Shown: piece after piece, positions 20,168 to 27,422 of the stretch
Layout: each line of letters begins with the position of its first letter
How positions within the stretch are numbered: position 1 is the stretch's first letter
Position numbers and translations under genes: made by a program
Notes under the pieces: model-generated
Database searches by the model: none
What the model was told of the DNA's origin: nothing
What the model saw: the letters and a program-made list of their open reading frames with translations, nothing else
Assembly (NCBI GenBank): GCA_964504075.1
Contig: CAZDCT010000001.1
Location: 1-60,016 of the forward strand
DNA: 60,016 nt
Direction of reading: 5' to 3'
Origin: JAHJCL01 sp964504075
GTDB taxonomy: Bacteria > Patescibacteriota > Minisyncoccia > Minisyncoccales > DG-74-3

Positions 20168-21161
20168 ATTTTGTACTTAATTGGCCACAAGCAGCATCAA
20201 TCTTATCTCCAAAATTGTGCCTTATTGTAGCATTAATATTATTTTTCTCTAATTGATTTTTAAACTCTTCGACTGTTTTTTTATCAGGGCTCATAAATTC
20301 ACTATTAATATCATTGTATCTTATTAGGTTCAAATGAAACAAGGGTTCGTGTTTTAAGAGTTTAATTAATTTATCAATAGATTTTTGATTGTCATTAATA
20401 CCCTTCAACATAACATATTCTAAAAACACCTTTCTATTTGTTTTTACAATATATTCTTTAGCTGCACTCATTAGATCTTTTAAAGGATAATTTATATTAA
20501 CAGGCATAATTTCAGACCTCTGTTTGTTATCTGGACTATTAAGAGATATGGCTAGATTGATTTGTAAATTTTCTTCCTGTAATTTCTTAATTCCAGGAAT
20601 AATACCAGCAGTTGAAACAGACATAGAACGAGCAGCCAAGTTAAATCCATTTTTATCATTTAAAATTCTAATTGCCTTCAAAACATTATCATAATTTAAA
20701 AATGGTTCACCCATTCCCATAAAAACAATGTTTAAATTCTTTTCATTCTCTCTTTGAGCAAAGAATAAAACCTGATCTACGATCTCTTGCCAGTCTAAAT
20801 TCCTAATAAATCCCATTTTTCCTGTTGCGCAAAACTTACAACCCAAAGCACAGCCGACTTGAGAAGAAACGCAAACAGTTTTTCTTTTATAATCATGCTT
20901 CATTAAAACAGTTTCTATAAGATGACCATCATGTAATTTAAATAAAGCTTTTTCTACCTCTTTATTAGTTTGAATTTTTTCTTCTTTCAAAGAAAATAAT
21001 TTAACTTCTTTTTTAAGACCCTCTCTTAAATCCTTTGAAATAGTTGTAATCTTGTCAAAATCAAAAATCAAGTCGCAGAATACGGCTTGATATATCTGAG
21101 AAAATCTATAATTAGACTGTCCCTTATCTTCCAATATTTTTTTAAGTTTTTCTATTTCCAT
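20151..21161 (-). CDS. rlmN: Dual-specificity RNA methyltransferase RlmN
   Basis: The product has 336 residues. The radical-SAM cluster motif is Cys104-x3-Cys108-x2-Cys111 in CALGCKFCATG. MGMGEPFLN, SVSTAGIIPGI, LAISLNSPDN and FLEYVMLKGIND are further family segments. The mechanistic Cys near residue 325 (DAACGQL) is present, which is needed to resolve the protein-RNA adduct. It adds a C2 methyl group to A2503 of 23S rRNA and A37 of some tRNAs. It is co-directional with the tRNA-binding protein gene 2 bases upstream. Confidence 0.96.
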   Translation of the reverse strand: MEIEKLKKILEDKGQSNYRFSQIYQAVFCDLIFDFDKITTISKDLREGLKKEVKLFSLKEEKIQTNKEVEKALFKLHDGHLIETVLMKHDYKRKTVCVSSQVGCALGCKFCATGKMGFIRNLDWQEIVDQVLFFAQRENEKNLNIVFMGMGEPFLNYDNVLKAIRILNDKNGFNLAARSMSVSTAGIIPGIKKLQEENLQINLAISLNSPDNKQRSEIMPVNINYPLKDLMSAAKEYIVKTNRKVFLEYVMLKGINDNQKSIDKLIKLLKHEPLFHLNLIRYNDINSEFMSPDKKTVEEFKNQLEKNNINATIRHNFGDKIDAACGQLSTKYVNTK

Positions 21162-21163
21162 TA

Positions 21164-21490
21164 TTAATGAATTTTAGAACCAGGGGGTACTTGCTTGTCA
21201 GGCATTAAAAGAATTGGTTCTCCATTAATATCAGCTGCCAAAAGCATACCTTGACTTTCCATCCCCATCATTTTTTTGGGTTCTAAGTTAACTACCACTA
21301 TTATTTGTCTACCCATTAATTCTTCTGGTTGATAATATTTTTGAATTCCAGCCAAGACTTGTCTCTTTTCTAGTTCTGCACCTAAATCAATTTCTAATTT
21401 CACGAGATTTTCAGACTTTTCCACTTTTTCAGCTGTTATTATTTTTGCAACCCTTAGGTCTATTTTTTTAAACTCTTCAAAATTAATCAT
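21164..21490 (-). CDS. tRNA-binding OB-fold protein (MetG C-terminal domain-like)
   Basis: The product has 108 residues and consists of a single OB-fold tRNA-binding domain: FKKIDLRVAKIITAEKVEKSENLVKLEIDLG, then RQVLAGIQKYY, VVVNLEPKKMMGMESQGMLLAA. This is the module at the C-terminus of many MetRS enzymes and in Trbp111. Here it stands alone, either as a separate dimerisation/tRNA-binding subunit of MetRS or as a general tRNA chaperone. Annotation pipelines often call it MetRS beta subunit. It overlaps the ASCH gene by 4 bases. Confidence 0.88.
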   Translation of the reverse strand: MINFEEFKKIDLRVAKIITAEKVEKSENLVKLEIDLGAELEKRQVLAGIQKYYQPEELMGRQIIVVVNLEPKKMMGMESQGMLLAADINGEPILLMPDKQVPPGSKIH

Positions 21491-21918
21491 ATTTTAATTT
21501 TATTAATATTATTAATGCTTATCCAGGCTGCCATAGCTCCAAATCCAGTTTTATCAATATTAAATGGTTTAATCTCTTCTACCCGATCAAAAAATACTAT
21601 AACAGCATATTTTTTATCTTTGATATAATTTAGAATTTCAGAAGGAATTTCTTTAATACCCAAATCTTTTTCAGCATGTTTTTTCATTATTTCCAAGGCC
21701 TGTTTATTGTTTGACATTTGATATTGTATTACTTTGTTTACCCTTGTTTTAACGATTACTGATTCTCCTGAGTTTTTAAAATAAAGATTATCTCCCTTTT
21801 TGATTCTGTTCCAAGGAATAATTCTAGACTTATACCATCTTGATTCTGCCACCTTTGTTCCGTTAAGAATCTTGGGAATTAGTCCCCAGGATTTTTTCAT
21901 TATAGCAACATGATCCAC
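21487..21918 (-). CDS. ASCH-domain (PUA-like) protein
   Basis: The product has 143 residues if the GTG at 21918 is used; an in-frame ATG six codons later (21900) is an alternative. The ASCH signature is in the first half: ILNGTKVAESRWYKSRIIPWNRIKKGDNLYFK, a GxKxxExR-type ligand pocket followed by a GD turn and a beta strand. The domain resembles PUA and is thought to bind RNA or modified nucleotides. The C-terminal TGFGAMAAWI is shared among related proteins. It overlaps the tRNA-binding protein gene by 4 bases, so an RNA-related task is a fair inference. Confidence 0.78.
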   Translation of the reverse strand: MDHVAIMKKSWGLIPKILNGTKVAESRWYKSRIIPWNRIKKGDNLYFKNSGESVIVKTRVNKVIQYQMSNNKQALEIMKKHAEKDLGIKEIPSEILNYIKDKKYAVIVFFDRVEEIKPFNIDKTGFGAMAAWISINNINKIKI

Positions 21919-21920
21919 GT

Positions 21921-23318
21921 TTAAAGTTTAGAAGTTTTAATTATATCCTCTCCTGCAATTAATCCAGTTACTGCTGCCCCAACTATTCCCCTTGTTATTC
22001 CTGCCCCATCTCCAATCGCATAAATAAAAGGTATGCTTGTTCTCATATTTTGATCAACTTTTACTTTTAGTGAATAAAACTTTATCTCAGGAGCGTAAAG
22101 CAGGGTTGAACCCTCGGCTATGCCTGGTAAAAGCTTATTAAGCTGTTCTAAAGAATCTAAGATATTTTCCATTAATCTACCCGGATAAGCCAAACTTATA
22201 TCTCCAGGAATGGCGGTTTTTAAAGTAGGTTGAACCAATCTATTAGTTTTAATCCTGTTTTCAGTGCTTCTCCTGCCCAATCTCAGATCTTTAAGCCTCT
22301 GGACAATTGGACTTCCCCCACCAAGCTTTGTTGTTAATCTAGCCAAATCTCTTCCCCATTCATTGGGATATTTAAAAGGTTCAGTAAATTTATAATTCCC
22401 CAATAAGGCAAAATTAGTGTTATTTGTTTTTTCTTTGGTTTTACTATGACCATTTATTAAACAAAAATCATCATAATCTTCTCTAATAACCCATCCTTGA
22501 GGGCAGGTACAAAATGTTCTCAAATAATCATCGTGCTTTTTGGTAACCATTCTGAGTTTGGGATCATAAATTGTAGAAGTTATTTCCTGCATAATAGAAG
22601 CTGGCACTTCTACCCTTACCCCAACATCAATAGCTTTCAGTTCGCTATTTAATGCAAGATTATATTCTCTTGTCCATTTTTCTAGAAATTGCGCTCCCCC
22701 TCTTCCAACAGCAATAATCAGGAAATTATATTGATACTCTTTTCCTTCCTTTGTTGTTATTTTTTTCTCCTTTGGACTTATATCTAAAACAGTTTGTTCA
22801 GTGAAAATATCAACATTTTTTTTCCTTAAATAATTGTCAATACTTTTTACAACTGTTGGCAAATTATCACTTCCTAAGTGTCTTTGTTTTAGTGGTACAA
22901 ATTCTATACCAACTTTATTTGCTTTTTTAATTAATTGATCAATTTTCTCTTTATCTTCTCCGTATAACTTACTGGGTTCTCCATGCTCTAAAAATATTTT
23001 GTCCACCTCTTTCATTTTTTCTATCAAATAATTTTTATCTAAAAAATCAAAGTTTCCTCCAACAGTATAACTGGATGAATATTCGGGATTTGCAAAAATT
23101 AACTTTCCATCAGACAAACCACCCGCTCCCCCGATACCAGCTCTTATGTTACAAGGAGAGCATTTTTGACAATAACCACCATTTAGTTCGCCTGGACATA
23201 TTCTTTTTTCAATATCTTTTCCCAATTCAAAAATAGCAACTTTTAGTTCCTTGGGAAGCTTATAGCTAGCAAATAAACCACCTGGTCCACCACCTATGAT
23301 AATGACATCGTATTTCAT
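21921..23318 (-). CDS. FAD-dependent oxidoreductase (COG2509-like)
   Basis: The product has 465 residues. The N-terminal dinucleotide-binding motif is YDVIIIGGGPGGLFASYKL. A cysteine set follows (ICPGELNGGYCQKCSPC), then the second FAD contact at the end, FIYAIGDGAGITRGIVGAAVTG. Members of this uncharacterised FAD-dehydrogenase group occur widely; the substrate is unknown. The CxxCxxC-type cluster near residues 41-56 could be redox-active or metal-binding. The gene is preceded by two strong terminators that separate it from the EF-Tu-domain-like gene, so it probably begins a new transcript. Confidence 0.88.
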   Translation of the reverse strand: MKYDVIIIGGGPGGLFASYKLPKELKVAIFELGKDIEKRICPGELNGGYCQKCSPCNIRAGIGGAGGLSDGKLIFANPEYSSSYTVGGNFDFLDKNYLIEKMKEVDKIFLEHGEPSKLYGEDKEKIDQLIKKANKVGIEFVPLKQRHLGSDNLPTVVKSIDNYLRKKNVDIFTEQTVLDISPKEKKITTKEGKEYQYNFLIIAVGRGGAQFLEKWTREYNLALNSELKAIDVGVRVEVPASIMQEITSTIYDPKLRMVTKKHDDYLRTFCTCPQGWVIREDYDDFCLINGHSKTKEKTNNTNFALLGNYKFTEPFKYPNEWGRDLARLTTKLGGGSPIVQRLKDLRLGRRSTENRIKTNRLVQPTLKTAIPGDISLAYPGRLMENILDSLEQLNKLLPGIAEGSTLLYAPEIKFYSLKVKVDQNMRTSIPFIYAIGDGAGITRGIVGAAVTGLIAGEDIIKTSKL

Positions 23319-23362
23319 TGTTTATCAAGGACAGACTTAGCCTATCCAATTATTATTGTATC

Positions 23363-23383
23363 AAAAAATCGCCTGTTCGGCGA
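23363..23383 (-). terminator. Second of two tandem terminators
   Basis: Minus strand stem TCGCC / GGCGA with a 5-base loop, followed by six Ts. It backs up the terminator at 23389-23417. Confidence 0.8.
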
Positions 23384-23388
23384 CTTAG

Positions 23389-23417
23389 AAAAAATAAAAA
23401 GACACGTTTTTGTGTCT
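23389..23417 (-). terminator. Terminator of the EF-Tu-domain-like gene
   Basis: Minus strand stem AGACAC / GTGTCT with a 6-base loop, followed by TTTTTATTTTTT. It lies about 30 bases after the stop at 23446. The double terminator suggests strong transcription of this small gene. Confidence 0.85.
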
Positions 23418-23445
23418 ATAAAAGAAAAGGGGTTGTCTTTAGAGA

Positions 23446-23712
23446 TTATATTTTGTAAACTTTGCAGCTCTCTCGAACTCTTTCTTGAACCTTAAGCCCG
23501 ATTAGATCACTAGGATTAGCCTTGTCTATTTTTTTGTGATTAAGTTCCATTGACTTTACTTCTTGTGTAAAGTCAGTACTCCTGCCACCAGCAATTCTAA
23601 CAATATCGCCTATTTCCAAAGTACCAGAGAGCTTAAGTATTGCTACTCCTAGTTCGGAATAATAATGAGTAACCTTTCCAACTTCAACTTTTTGTTCCTC
23701 GATTTCAACCAC
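23446..23712 (-). CDS. Small EF-Tu domain-2-like beta-barrel protein
   Basis: The core GKVTHYYSELGVAILKLSGTLEIGD, then DFTQEVKSMELNH and DLIGLKVQERVRESCKVYKI, follows the translation-factor domain 2 barrel (as in EF-Tu and U32-peptidase tails). It lacks a GTPase domain. Its role is unknown; free-standing copies are common in Patescibacteria. The start is unclear. A longer frame from a TTG at 23766 is impossible, because that TTG is the -35 box. The best Shine-Dalgarno of the window (AAGGAGG, 23712-23718) is followed in frame only by GTG overlapping it (23712) or ATC 8 bases on (23703). I give the GTG limit, but ATC has the better spacing. Confidence 0.72.
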   Translation of the reverse strand: MVEIEEQKVEVGKVTHYYSELGVAILKLSGTLEIGDIVRIAGGRSTDFTQEVKSMELNHKKIDKANPSDLIGLKVQERVRESCKVYKI

Positions 23713-23738
23713 CTCCTTGTTAAAGGACAGTAATAAAA

Positions 23739-23766
23739 ATATTAGCAAAATCAAAAAATTTGTCAA
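23739..23766 (-). promoter_or_regulatory. Promoter of the EF-Tu-domain-like gene
   Basis: Minus strand TTGACA (23761-23766), 16-base spacer, TAATAT (23739-23744). Predicted start about 23732, giving a ~20-30 nt leader that contains the AAGGAGG Shine-Dalgarno. Confidence 0.72.
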
Positions 23767-23853
23767 GAATAAAAGTCTATAAAAACAAATTTTATTTAAA
23801 AGAGCTTTGTCGAAAAGAGATTTATTTCTTTAAATACAATTTTTATATTTAAC

Positions 23854-24903
23854 TCAAGCTTTCCAACTCTTTAATCTACGAGTTAGAACGTATCTTGTAT
23901 TTTGCAGTTCTTGTATATTTTTAGAGCCAGTTAAAAACATAGCTATTCTTAATTCTTGTCCCATCGCTTTAATTTGTTGTTTTACTTCTTCAGAACTTTT
24001 AAGTGCGCTTGCTAACAAACCCTTGGCCATAGAAGCACCATCAGCTCCCAAAGCAATACTTTTAGCAACATCCAAGCCATTTCTAATTCCCCCTGATCCG
24101 ATTACACACAAGCCAGCTTGTTTAGATTCTAAAACACTAATTGGTGAAGGAATGCCCCAATTCCAAAACAACTTACCAAGTCTTTCCTTGTCTTTATTCT
24201 TTTGGGCTTTAGCTCTGTAATATTCTACTGCAGTCCAACTAGTACCACTAAGACCGCTAACTTCTATTGCTTTTACCCCAGCATCTTTTAACAACAAAGC
24301 AACTTCTTTAGAAATACCAGAACCAGCTTCTTTAACAATTACTGGAAATCTTTGAGCCACTTCAGTAATAGCTTTTAGAATGCCTTTAGCATTCTGATCG
24401 CCTTCTGGTTGAACTGTTTCATGAGCAAGATTTAAATGAATAGCAATAGCATCAGCTCCAATCATATTAATAATTTTTTCTATTTGATCAAGTGTTAGGG
24501 GAGACTTGTTGCCTTGTTGAATTAATTGAACGCCTCCAATATTGGCTACAACAAAAGGAATGTCATATTGTTTAACAATAGAATATGAGTCTATTAATTC
24601 TGGATTTTCTAAAGCAGCTCTTTGGCTACCAATACAAAAACCAATCTTTAATTCTGAGGCAGCTTTAGCACAATTATCATTTAGAATTTTGCCTTTTTCG
24701 TATCCCCCGCTCATTGCTCCAATAAAGATTGGATATTCTAATTGTTTACCCAAGAAATCAATACTGGTATCAATCTCATTTTTATTGATCTCGGGCAAAG
24801 CATTATGAACAAGGCGCACATCGTCCCAATAATTATGTTCAGAATCAACTTTTTCATTTAGACAAATCTCTATATGCTCAGCCTTTCTTTTTTTAATTGA
24901 CAT
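23854..24903 (-). CDS. fni: Type 2 isopentenyl-diphosphate delta-isomerase (FMN-dependent)
   Basis: The product has 349 residues. RKAEHIEICLN opens the family; IFIGAMSGGYEKG, GFCIGSQRAALENPE, LNLAHETVQPEGDQN (catalytic Gln region), VIVKEAGSGIS, VSGLSGTSWTAVE and VIGSGGIRNGLDVAKSIALGAD follow in order as an FMN-binding TIM barrel. It interconverts IPP and DMAPP for isoprenoids such as undecaprenyl phosphate. No other mevalonate or MEP gene is in the window, so the source of IPP is open (own pathway elsewhere, or host salvage). It lies 1 base after rarA. Confidence 0.95.
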   Translation of the reverse strand: MSIKKRKAEHIEICLNEKVDSEHNYWDDVRLVHNALPEINKNEIDTSIDFLGKQLEYPIFIGAMSGGYEKGKILNDNCAKAASELKIGFCIGSQRAALENPELIDSYSIVKQYDIPFVVANIGGVQLIQQGNKSPLTLDQIEKIINMIGADAIAIHLNLAHETVQPEGDQNAKGILKAITEVAQRFPVIVKEAGSGISKEVALLLKDAGVKAIEVSGLSGTSWTAVEYYRAKAQKNKDKERLGKLFWNWGIPSPISVLESKQAGLCVIGSGGIRNGLDVAKSIALGADGASMAKGLLASALKSSEEVKQQIKAMGQELRIAMFLTGSKNIQELQNTRYVLTRRLKSWKA

Positions 24904-24904
24904 A

Positions 24905-26179
24905 TTAGTGTTTTTTATCTTTTTCTGAATAATAATATTTCTGTTCTCCTATTTCTTTAGGAAAATGAGTTTGTCCAGTCTTAGTATCAGGAAAATCATG
25001 AGCATATTTATAATCTTTGCCATAACCAAGACTTTTCATCAATTTAGTAACAGCATTTCTTAAATGTAAGGGCACCCCAAAAGATCCTTTTTTAGCATCT
25101 TGTTTAGCTTTCAATAAAGCAGTATAAGAAGCATTGCTCTTAGGAGCAGAAGCTAAATAAGTAACACCATGAGCTAAATTAATCTGAGCTTCAGGCATAC
25201 CAACATATTCTATTGCTTGAGCTATTGAAACAGCTACTCTTAGGGCACTAGAATCAGCGTTACCAATATCTTCAGAAGCAAAAATAACCATTCTTCGAGC
25301 AATAAATCTTGGATCTTCGCCAGATTCTACCATTCGAGCCAACCAATAAAGAGCTCCGTCAGGGTCTGAATCTCTCATGCTTTTAATAAAAGCGGAAATT
25401 ACATTATAATGCTCTTCACCTTTTTTATCATATCGCAAGGCATGTTCTTTCAGAATTTCTGAAACATGCTTTTCATTAATCTTATTCTCATCTTTTGTTT
25501 TTAAAAAATTAACAATAAACTCTAAACCATTTAAGCCAGCCCGAGCGTCTCCATCAGCAAAATTAATTAATCTTTGCAAAGCTTTTTTAGCAATTTTCAT
25601 TTTTGATTTGCCCAATCCATTTTCTTTATCAGTTAAAGCCTTTAATAAAATTGATTCCATTGCTTTTTCATCAAGCGGTCTTAAAACATAAACTGCTGAA
25701 CGAGACAAAAGAGGAGAAATCACCTGAAAAGAAGGATTCTCGGTAGTGGCTCCAATTAAGATAATTGTTCCATCTTCAACAAAAGGTAAAAAAGTATCTT
25801 GCTGCGCTTTATTAAATCTATGAATCTCATCTATAAAAAGAATAGTTTCTTTATTATAAAGCTTGAGACGTTCTTTAGCATCTTTAATTGCTTTTCTAAC
25901 ATCTTGAACGCTAGCATTAACAGCTGAAAATTTCACAAAATGAGCTTTGGTTTTTTTAGCAATGATCCGAGCCAAAGTGGTTTTTCCAGAACCCGGTGGT
26001 CCCCACAAAATTAAAGAACTTAAATTATCGTCTTGAATAGCTCTGCGCAAAGGACTATCCTGACCAATTAATTTATCTTGACCAAAAAAGCCATCAAAAT
26101 CTTGAGGTCTCATTCTATCAGCCAAAGGAGCGTTTTTCTTCAAATTCTTCTGAAATTGCTTGTTAAACAGATCCTCCAT
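24905..26179 (-). CDS. rarA: Replication-associated recombination protein A (RarA/MgsA)
   Basis: The product has 424 residues. The opening PLADRMRPQDFDGFFGQDKLIG leads to Walker A LWGPPGSGKTTLARII, then NASVQDVRKAI, Walker B ILFIDEIHRF with NKAQQDTFLP, and sensor GATTENPSF. The C-terminal tetramerisation region (SDPDGALYWLARM, ASEDIGNADSSAL, NLAHGVTYLA) is complete. It is a AAA+ clamp-loader relative acting at stalled replication forks. It lies 14 bases after a PD-(D/E)XK nuclease gene in the same direction. Confidence 0.96.
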   Translation of the reverse strand: MEDLFNKQFQKNLKKNAPLADRMRPQDFDGFFGQDKLIGQDSPLRRAIQDDNLSSLILWGPPGSGKTTLARIIAKKTKAHFVKFSAVNASVQDVRKAIKDAKERLKLYNKETILFIDEIHRFNKAQQDTFLPFVEDGTIILIGATTENPSFQVISPLLSRSAVYVLRPLDEKAMESILLKALTDKENGLGKSKMKIAKKALQRLINFADGDARAGLNGLEFIVNFLKTKDENKINEKHVSEILKEHALRYDKKGEEHYNVISAFIKSMRDSDPDGALYWLARMVESGEDPRFIARRMVIFASEDIGNADSSALRVAVSIAQAIEYVGMPEAQINLAHGVTYLASAPKSNASYTALLKAKQDAKKGSFGVPLHLRNAVTKLMKSLGYGKDYKYAHDFPDTKTGQTHFPKEIGEQKYYYSEKDKKH

Positions 26180-26193
26180 ATATCTTTATTCAT

Positions 26194-26946
26194 CTATTTT
26201 TCTAAATCTTTGACCGCCTGTCTATATTTACAATAATCACAATCTTGTCCTGAATTTGGAATTTGATTTGACATTAAACACTCCTTAATATCAAATAAAA
26301 CTTTCTCTATCCAAGAATCATCACCCTTATAGGGAATGATTTTAATATCAAATTCAATCTTTTTATCAAAAGCTCTTCTATCGGTTCTGCCATTACAATA
26401 AACAAAATATCCTATCTTAGAAACCTTAAAGCCATTTTTTCTTAATAACCATTGATATATTTCTATTTGGCGCTTGTAAGTTATCTGCCAATCAGCATCA
26501 ATTGAAACTTCACCATTTTTGGAAGTTGCTTTATAGTCCACTACAATTAATTCTCCCTGAGAATTGACCCAAACATCGTCAATAGCTCCCATAATTAATA
26601 AATTAGTGGGTTGATGAAAATATTGCACTCCTTTTCTGGTATCTCTCCACTCATCAATTTTTTCATGTTGAAAAGGTACAGCATCAATACCATATTCTTC
26701 CATTAAAGGATGACGAGATTTAGTAATTCTGTGAGCATCAAATTCTTTTTTTAATAAAGTATCTACAGCCCTATTAAGATTAAAAGGAAATCCAGGAGGA
26801 CGACTTGTGCCCAAACGTCTATCAAGATAAAAACAGCGAGGGCACTCTAAAAACAAATCAATCTTAGACCTGCTTACTTTAAATGGCTCTTTTGAGTTTG
26901 GGTCAAATAAATTACTGAACCTTTTTGGATTATAATATTTAGACAT
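26194..26946 (-). CDS. PD-(D/E)XK nuclease-superfamily protein
   Basis: The product has 250 residues. VSRSKIDLFLECPRCFYLDRRLG is the RecB/Cas4-type opening, with a pair of nearby cysteines. The core IMGAIDDVWVNSQGELIVVDYKATS gives Asp and Asp-x-Lys catalytic positions. QIEIYQWLLRKNGF is the conserved helix, and CDYCKYRQA closes the protein. With four cysteines split between the two ends, an iron-sulfur cluster is possible. It resembles the gene at 18470-19288 in plan but not closely in sequence. Its position before rarA suggests DNA repair; the substrate is unknown. Confidence 0.82.
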   Translation of the reverse strand: MSKYYNPKRFSNLFDPNSKEPFKVSRSKIDLFLECPRCFYLDRRLGTSRPPGFPFNLNRAVDTLLKKEFDAHRITKSRHPLMEEYGIDAVPFQHEKIDEWRDTRKGVQYFHQPTNLLIMGAIDDVWVNSQGELIVVDYKATSKNGEVSIDADWQITYKRQIEIYQWLLRKNGFKVSKIGYFVYCNGRTDRRAFDKKIEFDIKIIPYKGDDSWIEKVLFDIKECLMSNQIPNSGQDCDYCKYRQAVKDLEK

Positions 26947-26958
26947 ATTTAATTTAAT

Positions 26959-27285
26959 TCATAATAGCTTTCTTTGCGTAAAGATTTTAGCAACACCCAA
27001 AGCTATTTTCTTACCTTTTTTAGTCAAAGAAAATGTAGTTTGAGGATCTCCTGAAATTAACTTTTTATCTCTAAGAGTTCTTAATGGTCTATCTAATTTA
27101 CGAGTATCAGGCCATTTAGAATTACCAGATAAAGCAAAAGTTTTTGGAAACAAATTAAAACATTTTTTAACTAATGCCTGAAAACTACATTTTGTATCAT
27201 TAACAGCTACCAAATAAATACCAAAAAGAATCAAGTTATTAATTGATACTCTTTTATATAATTGTTCATCAAAAGCTTTTTTCAT
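26959..27285 (-). CDS. Uncharacterised protein with winged-helix-like end, starting at a tRNA 3' end
   Basis: The product has 108 residues from the ATG at 27285. A longer frame exists, but its first 21 codons lie in the tRNA-Val gene, so I reject it. The N-terminal half (NLILFGIYLVAVNDTKCSFQALVKKCFNLFP) is helical. The second half (TRKLDRPLRTLRDKKLISGDPQTTFSLTKKGKKIA) looks like a winged helix with a wing ending in a lysine-rich strand. It may bind nucleic acid. ATG is only 5 bases behind the tRNA, so 3' processing of the tRNA would leave an almost leaderless mRNA. Confidence 0.7.
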   Translation of the reverse strand: MKKAFDEQLYKRVSINNLILFGIYLVAVNDTKCSFQALVKKCFNLFPKTFALSGNSKWPDTRKLDRPLRTLRDKKLISGDPQTTFSLTKKGKKIALGVAKIFTQRKLL

Positions 27286-27290
27286 GGGGG

Positions 27291-27362
27291 TGGACGGTAC
27301 AGGATTTGAACCTGTGACCCCTGCAATGTGAATGCAATGCTCTGCCACTGAGCTAACCGTCC
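27291..27362 (-). tRNA. tRNA-Val (anticodon CAC)
   Basis: A 72-nt cloverleaf. Acceptor GGACGGT pairs with ACCGTCC; D arm GCTC/GAGC; anticodon loop TTCACAT gives CAC; T loop TTCAAAT. Discriminator A, no encoded CCA. The coding sequence at 26959-27285 starts 5 bases downstream. Confidence 0.94.
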
Positions 27363-27410
27363 TTTTGATTTAGTTTAACAGTTTTATTTTCATTAGAAAA
27401 GGGTTAAAAT

Positions 27411-27416
27411 TAAAAT
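27411..27416 (+). promoter_or_regulatory. -10 element (TAAAAT), leaderless
   Basis: Ends exactly 6 bases before the ATG at 27423 of the TM pseudophosphatase gene. No good -35 was seen. Confidence 0.45.
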
Positions 27417-27422
27417 GATAGC

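Noticed and set aside
23713..23766. Hydrophobic N-terminal signal-like segment on the EF-Tu-domain-like protein
   Set aside because: Its TTG start is the -35 box of the gene's promoter and the segment spans the -10, so it is not transcribed.
27286..27348. N-terminal extension of the 26959-27285 gene
   Set aside because: The 21 extra codons lie within the tRNA-Val gene and encode the translated tRNA sequence. The ATG directly after the tRNA is the better start.
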